A DNA stretch of 64,000 bases from Centrapalus pauciflorus (taxonomy: Eukaryota > Streptophyta > Magnoliopsida > Asterales > Asteraceae): contig JAANYP010007128.1 of NCBI GenBank assembly GCA_020465985.1, positions 1-64,000 of the forward strand, written 5' to 3'. Every line of letters begins with the position of its first letter. Positions within the stretch are counted from its first letter, which is position 1. A program made the position numbers and the translations under genes. Below, one piece after another: positions 30,297-41,145 of the stretch. Under the pieces are notes generated by a model. That model was not told where the DNA came from, ran no database searches, and saw only the letters and a list, made by a program, of their open reading frames with translations.

Positions 30297-31340
30297 TTTG
30301 TATTTTATTTGTACTTGACGTTTTAAGTAGGTTTTTTTCATAATAAACCCGGTTCACAATATAATATCTTATATTTAATATCAAAAATTGATAAAATACA
30401 AATAAATAACAATTAATTATTTGTTGATTTGATGCAGAGTAACAATATATTTATTAAATAATAATATGGGAAATTCTTTCTAAATTGCAAAGTTTGCAAA
30501 TGTAATCATTACACATTTTTTCAAAAATAAATACTAAAAATTTTTTATCTACATGGCATAAAAATCAAGCCAAAAACTACTACTACACCTGCTCCATAGT
30601 CCATACTATGTAAAGGTTCATAGTTTGAGCATTGCAAAGCGTAAGTGGGGGATTTTCTAATGTTATGGTTTAGGGTAGTGATTTATACGTAATAATTTTT
30701 GTTATTTTAATAATATATATTTTACATGATGTACAAATCATAAATCTTCCTTTTAATAATTTGAACATATGTTATAAGTTTATATTCATTAATAACTTGA
30801 ACATATTTTATATATATACTAGTTTATGTCACGTTTTACGTGAATAAAATTTATTCATTTATCTTTTTAAATGAAATGTGGTGATAACAAGTGACAATTT
30901 GTGTTCTTCTTAATTATGTATATAGATAGGATGCCCTATGTATAGATAGAATCGCGTGAGAATGATTTTTTTGTGAAAAAAGGTGAAAAGGAATAAATGA
31001 GTGACACGTGTCATTATCAAATAATCAACCAAAAAGTCAAATTAGTCATTTATTTATAAAAATCATATTTTGATTTGTTCAACGAAATATTTTCAGTAGC
31101 TAATTAATATAGAGAATATATTATTCTCTCTTTTCATTCATGTAACATCAATTCATTTCAAGTAATTTATCTCTCATCTTTCTCTCGTTTCTCATGAACC
31201 ACTTCGGCGGTCCATTCATCGCCACCATTGTCACTCTACCGGTTATCCGCCATCGACGACAACCGCTCCACCAGTCCTACCACCAACAGACTGAGAAAAT
31301 CCAATGAGAGAGCCATCAAATACGAACCCATGAACACTAC
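30297..31340. other. AT-rich non-coding stretch
   Basis: No gene seen. It contains the palindrome-like GAGAATATATTATTCTC near 31113 and a short moderately GC-rich piece at 31195-31320 (ACCGCTCCACCAGTCCTACC) that continues in character on the other side of element E at 33516-33590, so E inserted into it. Confidence 0.5.
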
Positions 31341-31593
31341 TGTTGGTATTTTAGTTGATGAAATAATTAGTCTAGGGGTTGGTTTGTAATTATTTCATAG
31401 ATATTACTTTTTGTATAAATAGTGATAGTTGTACTGTACATGATACGGATCTGACATTTTGACAATTACTTTGCACGGAATTTCATAGCTAGAGCTACAG
31501 TGTACGCATCTTCTCATTCATTCTGTAATTCCCAATTTTGTGCAAGAAATCATTCGGTTAGTGTTTCTGTGCTCTTAATTGTTTGATATTGTG
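31341..31593 (+). repeat. 5' LTR of element E
   Basis: Aligns with 33231-33490 with few differences, then stops matching at about 31593, about 20 bases short of the right LTR's end. A TATA box, TATAAATA, lies at 31414-31421; the right copy has TATACATA instead. Confidence 0.88.
31414..31421 (+). promoter_or_regulatory. TATA box of element E
   Basis: TATAAATA in the 5' LTR, about 75 bases from its start. Confidence 0.6.
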
Positions 31594-31710
31594 CTTTTTA
31601 CAAGTTCGACTGTTGTGTCAACTGGAAGTCCACGTGACCCAGTAGTTAGACTGTCACCCTTTGTCACTGAAGACGAACTTAATGAAGCAATTGCTGGTGT
31701 TTTTACTCAA

Positions 31711-33199
31711 ATGACAAATCAGTTCTCAGAGATGATGGAGCAGATGTCCGATATTCAAAAGCTGTTAAAGGGAAAGAATGTTGCGGAAGGGGTTAAAGAA
31801 AGAGATCTACAACAATCAATTGATGAGCTTAGAGATTTTGTGTATGATCAATTTGATGAAATGAGAGAACGAATGATTGGTTTGAAGAGTACAGTTACTA
31901 CTGCTTTGGGAGATATGTCAGAGAGAATTTCTGCAGTTGAACAAACGTGTAAAGCACAAGCTTCTGCTCCTAACGCAAACAGTAATATGTTTGATCTGAA
32001 TGAAATTTCTTTAAGAGCAGAAAGGATTGAGGAAGAGGAGGATCTGGTGAAAGAAATATTGAAAGATGATGTACCGACGCCGACGGTTGAAAAGCATGAG
32101 GTATCGGTTACAATAAAAGAAGAGATAGTTGAGCCGTTTCTGATGGAGAATGTGATGGCCCAAGTGGTTATGGAGCTAAACGAAGTTGAGATCATGGATA
32201 GATTTTTTAATCAATACATTTTAGCTGATGAGTCTCAAAGACAACATCAGTTAAGGTTTGAAGCTCAGAGGTTAGTTCAGAAAGAAATTAGTGACATACT
32301 GACACTTCTTAATGATGATGAAATTAGGAAGAAAAAGATAAAGGTGTTAGACTTATCTGCAAAGCAATCTGCTGATTATATCAGAAAGAGAAACAAGCTT
32401 CCTTACTTAGAGGATCACCTTGAAAAGAAGATATTTTGTAAAAAGCAAGCCTCGTGCACATTTTTGAAGTTGTTTAAAGTGTTGGAGCCGAATATGCCAA
32501 ATCTAGTGAATTATTCTAGTTTTCTACAAAACAAGGCTCAATCGGTGGAAAAGGTCAGAAGTGAATTTAGGATAGTAGATCTGGTTAAGATTGAGAAGGA
32601 TCGATTCGTGAAAATATTTTATCCTACATTCACAGTGACCAGAACGGATGGAAATACATACGTGTACACCGAGGCTGATATGTTTGGTATGCATTTGATT
32701 GATATTGAAGATCTTTTTGACGAGTTGTGTAGAAATAAAAAGAAATGAACAATGTAGATTTGCATTTAAGACATTGTTTCACTTCATGCACACCAAATTG
32801 GTGCTTATGTCTGTGCAAGATCTACAAATTGGGTTTGAAAGAGGTATGAGAAAGATCAATATCACTGCGCCCAACCGATTCATCAAGTTCATGGAAAATT
32901 TGAAAGAGTTTCAAGTTGTCATGGCCAAGCATCCAATTGCAATTTACAAAGATAAAGATCAAAATCTGAGGGCTATGCGAAGTATAGAGTTGAATAAGTT
33001 TTGTAATGGAACTTTACAAAAGGTGATGACGGGATTGAAAGGAAAGCTAGCCGCTGATAAAAAGAGAAAGACAACGAAGGGTGCTCTGAGCATTAATGAC
33101 AGAAAGCTGATTGTAGAATTTATTTCAAAGATTAATTGGAGGCTATCAAATAGAAAGAGTATCCGTCGTTTTGAGATGAAGCGTGGGCTATCTAACTGA
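31711..33199 (+). pseudogene. Accessory ORF of element E (coiled coil plus C-terminal globular domain)
   Basis: The first ATG is at 31711, although the frame is open upstream into the LTR. Residues up to about 130 are heptad-rich (MTNQFSEMMEQMSDIQKLL and DQFDEMRERMIGLKS). An acidic linker and a second helical region follow. Then comes a domain with KIFYPTFTVTRTDGNTYVYT, which resembles in layout the RLKLADGSSRFYNFEF end of the copia A third ORF. A frameshift near 32745 separates it from a last domain to 33199, with MRKINITAPNRFIKFMENL, KDQNLRAMRSIELNKFCNGT and a basic tail. I believe related proteins occur widely in Asteraceae retroelements, but I know no function. A single frameshift in about 500 codons suggests fairly recent activity. 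Confidence 0.68.
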
Positions 33200-33218
33200 A
33201 GACCGATTATATTTCATC

Positions 33219-33230
33219 AAAGGGGGAGAA
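33219..33230 (+). promoter_or_regulatory. Polypurine tract of element E
   Basis: AAAGGGGGAGAA immediately before the right LTR. Confidence 0.85.
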
Positions 33231-33515
33231 TGTTGGAATCTATTTTAGTTGATGAAAATAATTAGTCTAGGGGTTGGTTTGTAATTATTTCATAGATATT
33301 ACTTTTTGTATACATAGTGATAGTTGTACTGTACATGATACGGATCTGACATTTTGACAATTACTTTGCACGGAATTTCATAGCTAGGGCTACAGTGTAC
33401 GCATCTTCTCATTCATTCTGTAATTCCCAATTCTGTGCAAGAAATCATTCGGTTAGTGTTTCGCTGATCTTAATTGTTTGATATTGTGTTTGTGATTGAT
33501 TAAACTGAATTCACA
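33231..33515 (+). repeat. 3' LTR of element E (285 bp)
   Basis: TGTTGGAATC... to ...TTCACA, followed by the target duplication ACTAC. Confidence 0.9.
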
Positions 33516-33520
33516 ACTAC

Positions 33521-34235
33521 CAGTGGCCTCCTACGTCAACATCTGTCACCGTCACCGTCCATGGCCGCCACCACCTTTTACCACAAACAAATATATTACT
33601 TAAGGATTTTATTGGTGAAAAATAACACAAAGGAACTAAACTGCAAAAACGTGAAAAATATGTTGGTTTTTTCATATTAAAACCCTAAATTAAAAATGAA
33701 AACACTAAATTGATTGTGTTTTAACTTAAAGTTTACTTTAAATCAGGTAAACTAAATAACTAAGCTAACATAATCTAATTTGTAAATTCAATAATAAAAC
33801 ATAAATGATAAATTTACTTCAATTGTCAGATAAAATAATTAAAGAATGAGTAAAATAGTCGGTATACGTGTAGAATATAAAAAATAAAAGTACAAAAACA
33901 TGAATGTATATTATTTTACATTTGATGTTGTTTGACTCTTTTCGATACGATTTTATGAAAAAATGTAAACCAAACCGAATCTTGTGATTTTTAAAACAAA
34001 GAACCGAACTTGTGGCTTTTTAATGGTTTTTTTTTTGGGTTTTGTGTTTTTTCTCACCTCTAATAAGAGTACATGAATCAACGACATCACTTCCTATAAA
34101 CTATAATAAAAAATCATTTGGGGTGTGCGAAAAATCCGAGACCAAACCAAAAACCAAAATAACCAAAACCGAAATATAAAAAGTCTAGTTGGTTTTATAA
34201 TTTAGAAAAACTGAAAAATCCCTAATATATTCATG
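33521..34235. other. AT-rich non-coding stretch before copia D
   Basis: No gene seen. Pieces such as AACCAAACCGAATC and GGGGTGTGCGAAAAATCC look like decayed hAT ends, but no pair with a target duplication could be found. Confidence 0.4.
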
Positions 34236-34240
34236 ATATA

Positions 34241-34823
34241 TGTTGGTACACCCTGTGTGACGATAGCAGTCTAGATATGTAATAGATGGTCATATGTCAT
34301 AGGTGGGGAATTATTAATACAAGTCATGTATGTTTGATCATGATTGTGTATGATGTTTAGATTTGCATGTTAAGTTCATGATTGTGAAGATAAGTTCATG
34401 ATTGTGAAGATAAGTTCTTGATGTGAGAATAAATTCTAAAGGCATAAGGCCACGAACTTAAGTCACACAAGTTCGTACGAACTTAGCTAGCCTAAGTTCG
34501 TATGTGCTTGGGATTGAACTTGTAAGTTCGTGGGCTTGGGCCTTGCACGAACTTATGTGTTTTAATATGAACTTATTCAATTATTTTCAAAAACTTTTGC
34601 AGAAATACGATTTCAGAGTTTGTATCAGTGCACGTACGAACTAGAAGCGATTTCAGAAGAGTTTCAGGAGCAATACATCATGTGGGGTCGGTATCCTATC
34701 GGCTGGCATCGTGTTCGGCTCCGTGTTCTGCGCGTGATCGACTCGTTAAGCATCTAACGAGGATTCTGCACTCGTTGGACGACGCCGCGCCTTGATCTGA
34801 TCCGTAGACGTGGTGACCTTACA
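34241..34823 (+). repeat. 5' LTR of copia D (583 bp)
   Basis: Starts TGTTGGTACACCC and ends GACCTTACA. It contains a duplicated piece, AAGTTCATGATTGTGAAGAT, at about 34373-34412 and the perfect 16-bp palindrome AAGTTCGTACGAACTT at 34469-34484, with more GAACTT motifs on both sides. Confidence 0.92.
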
Positions 34824-34825
34824 AG

Positions 34826-34838
34826 TGGTATCAGAGTC
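34826..34838 (+). promoter_or_regulatory. Primer-binding site of copia D
   Basis: TGGTATCAGAGTC two bases after the LTR; complementary to initiator tRNA-Met. Confidence 0.88.
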
Positions 34839-35507
34839 ATTCTTGAATGTTCTTCGTGTTCGTCACGTTTTGTTGAACATTCATAGGGTTTCTTGGTGTT
34901 CTTTTGGATAAATCACGTGTTTTTCAAAATTTTCAGTGTTTTTCGAGCAATTTTCTTAGCAAACATTCATATTAGTTCAATTTTCCAGTAGAAATCATTG
35001 TTTTTAACCTTAAAAACATTGATTTAATCTGAAATTTTGAAAAAGACGAATTTTTGGCCGTTTCACGAACTTGCGGTGCTCGAACTTAGGAGGTGTTTTA
35101 GGGTTTCTCGAACTTAACACACGCTCCTCCACGAACTTGCCAGGGCTTCGAATTTGATTGTTCCACGAACTTGTCAGGGATTCGAATTTGATTGTTCCAC
35201 GAACTTGTCAGGGATTCGAAGTTAACTGATTAGGGTTTCACGAATTTGTCTAGGTTCGAACTTGTCAGACTCTCGAACTTAACCATCCTCGAACTTGACA
35301 GTTTGGATTTAGGGTTTCTCGAACTTGAAGTCTCTTGAACTTAGGTGCTCTCGAACTTAAATTAAAACGAATTTAATTTAGAAAACAATTTTGAACTTCA
35401 AATTAATACGAACTTAATTATATCCGTAAGATTTATTTCAAATTTATTTTAAAAAATTAAGTAATTTAAGTTTGTGAACAAAAAAGTTATACGAGAATGT
35501 CAAGTTC
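34839..35507 (+). repeat. Leader of copia D with many CGAACTT motifs
   Basis: Non-coding leader. From about 35065 to 35415 the motif (T/A)CGAACTT(G/A) occurs roughly every 15-30 bases, with ATTGTTCCACGAACTTG twice in close succession (about 35158 and 35192). The same motif recurs in the LTRs and in the 3' region. Confidence 0.75.
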
Positions 35508-37819
35508 ACATAAGTTCTTAGAAATGGATCATGAGGTGGATCATGAAGTTCTGAGTAAAAGACCATCGAATTTAACTGGCTTTGAACCGTTTGTGGTGCA
35601 TGTACTTTATTAAAAACAAAACATAAACCTAAGTTTGGTGAAAAGGCTGACGAAGGATACTTCCTAGGTTATTATCCAAATTCACCAAACAAGAGGGTGT
35701 TTAATAAAACTACATAAACAGTTGAAATCGTGTTTAACATTGATGTAACAAGTTATTCACATGAACCCCAAATTGGTCCAGAATGGTTATTTGATTATGA
35801 CTCTGTGTTTGAATCATTTAACATTCTGTTTAGTGGTAATGCAGGAACTGCGGAAAATGACTTATCTTCCTTAAACCTCAACAACGACGGTAGAGTATTT
35901 CCAAATTCTAGCATTCCCACAACATCTGAAGCTATACCGACAGAAGATGGGTCCCCAACAAATGATGAACCTTTGTTGCCTACGGATGAGAATCAGATAA
36001 ACAATTCAGCCTCAGAAGACAGTGATCACGAGGAGGATGTTGCTCCGTCTGAAGTCACACCCCCATTAGGTGAAATAGGATCAAATTTGAGAGATAATCT
36101 TCAGGTCGATGCAATTGAAACATCGAGGGTAAATAAGGATCATCTGATTGAAGACATCATAGGGAATCCAAACGCCGGTGTGAGAACTAGGAGTAGTGTG
36201 AATAGTAACACAGTGCTGTTATCGATGATCAACGACTCCGAGGCTTTTCACACTTGTTTATACTCGTGTTTCATTTCACAAATTGAGCCAAAGAGCGTAC
36301 AAATGGCTCTGAAGGACAATTCTTGGGTTGAAGCCATGCAAGAGAAACTTTCACAGTTCAGAAGGCTAGAAGTCTGGGAGTTAGTGCCTTTGCCTCGAGG
36401 AGAAGTTGCTATAGGGACCAAATGGGTCTTTTAGTGCAAGCGGGATGATCGGGGCATAGTTACTCATAATAAGGCAAGACTCGTGGTCAAAGGGTTTAAC
36501 CAGGAAGAAGGGATAGATTATAATGAAGTGTTTGCACTAGTAGCGAGGCTTGAGGCTATCCGATTGTTTCTAGCATTCGTGTCCTTCAAAGGCTTCAAGG
36601 TATATTAGCTAAACGTCAAGAGTTCCTTCTTGTACGGAAAAGTGAAGGAGTTGGCGTATGTCTAGCAACCGCCAGGGTTTACTGATCCTAAGTATCCTGA
36701 CAAAGTATATAGATTGGATAAGGCTTTGTATGGATTACATCAGGCACCTAGGGCGTGGTACGAGACACCGACGACTAACCTTTTAGACAATGGTTTGAGA
36801 GAGGAAGAATAGATAGTACATTGTTCGTTAAGAGGAAAGGTGACGATTTCATACTGGTACAAGTGTATGTGGACGACATCATCTTTGGGTCTCCAAATGA
36901 ACAAATGTGCAAAGATTTCGAGAAGTTATGAAGTCAAAGTTTGAGATGAGTGCGATGGGAGAGCTGAACTTCTTTCTCGGTTTACAAGTTGAACAACGAA
37001 AGGATGGGATGTTCATTCATCAGACGAAGAATGTCTATGACATTTTAGAGCGCTTCGGGATGGAAGGAACAAAGCTTACGGCACACTTCAGTACTCCTAT
37101 ACAAGGTAATCATAATCTCGGACCGAGTATAGATTGTGATACCGACGTGGATTCGACTTTATATCGGGCCATAATCGAGTCACTCATGTATTTAACTGCT
37201 TCAAGATCTGATATAATGTTTGATGTTTGTATTTGTCGGGTTTCAAGCTAACCCAAAGGAGATGCACATGAAAGCTGTGAAGCGGAATCTGAGATACCTG
37301 AAGTCGAAACCGAAGCTGGGACTTTGGTATCATGCTGATGGATACCTAGAATTGGAAGCTTACGCGGATTCAGACTATTGAGGGTGTAGCTTGAACAGAA
37401 AATCAACAACGGGTGGTTGTTAGTTCCTTGGAAGGAGACTGGTGTCCTGGCAATACAAGAAACAAACTTAGGTAGTTGTATCAACGTGCGAGGCCGAGTA
37501 TGTAGCTACTGGTAGTTGCTGTTCACAGGTTCTGTGGATTCAACAACAATTGCGGGATTATGGTTTGACTTATACTCATACTCCCATTAGGATAGACAAT
37601 CATTCCACAATTGCCATAACAAATAATCCGGTAAAGCACAGTAAGACTAAGCACATAGACATAAGACATCATTTTATTCGTGACTGTACCGAGAAAAAAC
37701 TGATTAAATTGGTAAAAGTTCCAACGGAAGACAACAATGTGGATCTCCTCACAAAAGCATTTGATAGATCACGCTTTGAGTTGTTAGTCCAACTAAATGG
37801 AATGCGTAATCCGGAGTAA
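35508..37819 (+). pseudogene. pol: Copia D coding remnant: integrase tail, RT, RNase H
   Basis: An ATG at 35508 opens a short frame (MSSSHKFLEMDHEVDHEV) that is not a recognisable gag and soon breaks. At about 35630 the integrase C-terminal motif EKADEGYFLGY appears, so a large internal deletion joins leader to integrase tail. Then come a variable acidic linker (35730-36200), RT pieces AMQEKLSQFRRLEVWELVPL, GTKWVF followed by a stop, and GLHQAPRAWYET. The catalytic box is shifted out of frame near 36870. SAMGELNFFLGLQVEQ follows, and RNase H ends with KTKHIDIRHHFIRD. Many stops and frameshifts; the element depends on others. Confidence 0.88.
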
Positions 37820-39109
37820 CCTGACCTCAGTAGATTTTCCTTCTTTTTAAATATTTTTTGTTATTAGTTTATCTTATTAGTTACTATACTTAAAAGGGAA
37901 AAACAAAAGATAAAAGAGAGAAAACCATAAAAATTTTCAAAAAAAAAAAATGAGAATATTGAAAACAGAGAGAAGTCTTAGAGTCTAAGGTTCAAAGTGA
38001 CGAAATTTAGCACAGTCTAACAAACTCTAAGTGTTAAACTTTCACACGTAATGCACTAAAAATTCTAAGTGATATACATGTTCTTGTCTGATATGTTGGT
38101 AGGCATAAAACATGAAGGATTTCCTAAAAGCTAACAAAACAATCAAGGAAATGTCATATGTGTAACTAACTTAGATGTATGACCAAAAGGTCTTAATTTC
38201 TATGTTAGAGGCCCACAGACAATAATTATGAATGAGGTATGCAAATTAATCTAGGGGATGTATGGATTCATCGAAATACATCTTAAATAAAGAGCAAGTT
38301 TTGAAACGCAGAGGAAGTCAAAACATGTCGCTTTGTTGTAGGTAAGTACAGAGCTGCCACCGCTATCTTGCTAACATAAGAGGAACTCTAAGACAAACTA
38401 AGACACTCTGTTGTACGTAAATACAGATTTGTGTCTGATGTTTTCCTTTTAAAGATGATTTGCAAATACCAAAAAGTTATAATCATTGTATGTCTGCCTT
38501 GATCATAGAAGTATGTCTAAGTATGGGACACGTAAGGTAGTTTCTTGATAAATAAAAAGGCCAAAGGAAAATCCTAAGTGTTGAGTGTTTAAATGGACAA
38601 GCATACCGACAATCGACTTGGTGTGTATGTTACGACAAACAACCAAATGAATAAAAAATTCCATAGTGTGAAAGTGCAACACTGAAAGTGCGTTGACAAA
38701 GCTATCTGATTGAACCTTCTATGACACTCTCGCAAAGACATTTAGTTCGTGTGTTTTAATCTTTAAATTTCAGCAATTTAATTTTACTTTATTTAATTTT
38801 ATTTTATTTTATCTTATTTTATTTTATTTTATCTTATTTTATTTTATTTTAATTTGAATCATTTTATTTTTAAAGAAATAGGATCGAGGTCATTTACTAG
38901 GATGCATTTTAGTTGGGGAAACAAAATTGCGTGATAATTTGTTTGCCTAGTGTGAAGTGTTTCGTAAAAGTTGAAAAAGTTTCGTAAATTGAAAAGTTGC
39001 AAAAGTTGAAAATTTTTCAAAGTTTTCAAAATTTTCACTTAAGTTTGAAGCTCAGCTTCACACGAACTTACCCATGGTTCGAACTTGTCTGACATAAGTT
39101 CGAGACACA
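37820..39109 (+). other. 3' non-coding part of copia D, first half
   Basis: No ORF of note. It includes an A-run at 37939, a (TTTTA)n-like microsatellite at 38781-38855, and GAACTT motifs from about 39048 that continue after gypsy C. The region between RNase H and the 3' LTR totals about 1.9 kb, long for a copia element, but I see no third ORF left in it. Confidence 0.55.
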
Positions 39110-39114
39110 GTGAG

Positions 39115-41109
39115 TGTGACACCGTAGCCACAACAACCACCAATTACAAAACACCCAGGATTAATCATCAACATGCAATAACATAATGATCTGATAACCT
39201 AAATTAAGTGCGGAAGCATTAAAAACATAAATAAAGTAGAGCAACAAGTGTTAAACACCCTACAGTGCTATGGGGTACCGAGTCTAAGTCTACACACCCA
39301 TTACAATTATTACAATCATCCAGAATATTACAACATTGTCTCATAACATAAATTACCGATGAAATAGTGCCGAGTCTCCCAAATCTTCCAAATGACCTAA
39401 CTAGAAGGTCCGGCTGCTGATTTACCCTTCCCTGTAAAATAAAATCAACTGAGGGGTAAGCGAATGCTTAGTGAATACACAGATTTACGCATTTTATAAA
39501 TCCTTATGATGCCTACAAGAGTAGCACCGACGACGCACGTCGTGCACTCTCCACGTACACAAAGTACGACCACACAAGAGCCGTCGCTCTACGAGCCCGC
39601 AACTCGTCTTTTAAAATACACTACTGAGACAGACATAACATCGGGGATGACATACTGCCTACGGACCTGGAGGGATCAGCTCCAGCGTCATATAGAGCAG
39701 TAACATCAGAGTAACAGATGCGACCCGCAGGTCCATCATAGATGCACAACAAACGAACGGACATGCATCAAATAACAATGTGCATCCAAATTTACGCAAG
39801 TTAGTAGAATTCCAAACGAATAATGAAGCAACATGTCTCAGTAAGCAAAAGCAATCATAAAGCAGATATAAACATGCAAAATCATATGTACTCACAGTGG
39901 GTGCGTAATTAAATGATAACCAATTATTATTTCTCTTCGGGCTTTCAACCGGATCCGCCAAGTACCCCACTGTGGGTTAAACAACACCACAAGGGACCTG
40001 TTATGTTAATTTACAACAATACCTCGTATCAATAACCGTTTAAATTCATAAAATCAAGTTTCGTAAGTTTTGCAATATTTTCCCCCATTTCAGGTCTATA
40101 TCCAAATTCGAACTATAACTAAGTTTGAACCCATTTCATGTTCATACATTGTCCTTTATATAACTCATGTCATTTTATGTGTTGTTTATGAGTTTCATTC
40201 AAAATACACGAGTCTAGAGAGTAGTATTCTCAATTTTTGGCATTAAACTCGAATTTAATGGGTTAGATTCGAACCCACCATCACAATTGATGATAGATTC
40301 GAAATATATAGGTAGATTCGAACCTAGTTTCGAATCTAGGGATAGATTCGAGATACCCCCCTTCGAATCTGATGGTACACATTCGAATCTAGTACCAAAC
40401 TCGAGTTTGTTCTTACATTTCGACTCTGTTCTTGGCATATTCGAGTCTGTTCATCATTTCAGCTTAAATCCTTCATTGCCTAAAATCACTGATATATCAT
40501 GTATGATACCTAGATTCGATTCTATTATGCATATACTAACATAATCTTGCAATATTTCAAGCAAAACAAGCTCCAATTTACATAAAATGACAGATTCGAA
40601 TTCTAGTTTACTTCAAAACCGAAACTATAAACTTAAAAAGGTCGATTCTTACCTCAATTCGTGCGAAATCAGAAATCCGTTTGTAGATTGTTGTTGTACT
40701 CCTCGATATCTTTCCGATGACGTATAATTCTCGAAAATCTGACGGTCGGTTTGTGAGATAACTTAGAGAGATGTAGAGAGAAAATTCTAGAGAGAGAGTG
40801 TAGTGAGAGAGTATGTAAATGGAAAATGAATATTTTTATCCTTTTTATTTCCATTTTCACCATTTAGTACATTTCTTCCCTCGACTTAACCGGTTCCGTA
40901 AAATACTAATTTAATCTTAAAATTATCGTTAATAACTTTTAAATTAATAATACTCCATAACAATGATTCTGAGTTCAAATTTTCTTAAAAATAGCAACAT
41001 ACTTGCTAAATATCCAAAATACATAATAATCGCGTAAATTCCAACTTAAATATATATTTTTTCCACTTAATTAATGAAAATACAATAAAATAAATCCGAG
41101 GATGTTACA
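39115..41109 (-). repeat. 3' LTR of gypsy C (1,995 bp)
   Basis: Minus-strand ends TGTAACATCC and GGTGTCACA. At 40208-40448 the motif TTCGAAT/ATTCGAA occurs again and again, in both senses. ORFs inside (39506-39703, 39659-39970, 40214-40438, 40669-40863) recur in the other LTR and look like chance. Confidence 0.95.
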
Positions 41110-41125
41110 GCATGGGCTCCACCAC
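41110..41125 (-). promoter_or_regulatory. Polypurine tract of gypsy C
   Basis: GTGGTGGAGCCCATGC on the minus strand, adjoining the 3' LTR; the same as in gypsy B. Confidence 0.78.
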
Positions 41126-41145
41126 GCTTAACTTCGTCCTCGAAG

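Larger units (their letters stand above)
31341..33515 (+). mobile_element. Small LTR retrotransposon E without pol (2,175 bp)
   Basis: Two LTRs of about 255-285 bp starting TGTTGG, a polypurine tract AAAGGGGGAGAA before the right LTR, and the 5-bp duplication ACTAC at 31336-31340 and 33516-33520. The interior of about 1.6 kb holds only an accessory-type ORF; no gag knuckle, protease, integrase or RT is visible. The left LTR lacks its last 20 or so bases and the primer site is gone. The TGTTGG ends suggest copia-type machinery mobilised it. Confidence 0.85.

Noticed and set aside
31195..31340. GC-richer flanks of element E as a host gene exon
   Set aside because: Joining 31195-31340 with 33516-33590 gives no convincing protein frame.
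39506..40863. ORFs in the gypsy C LTR that reappear at 46308-47671
   Set aside because: Identical position in both LTRs explains the repetition; they have no conserved domain and lie on both strands.
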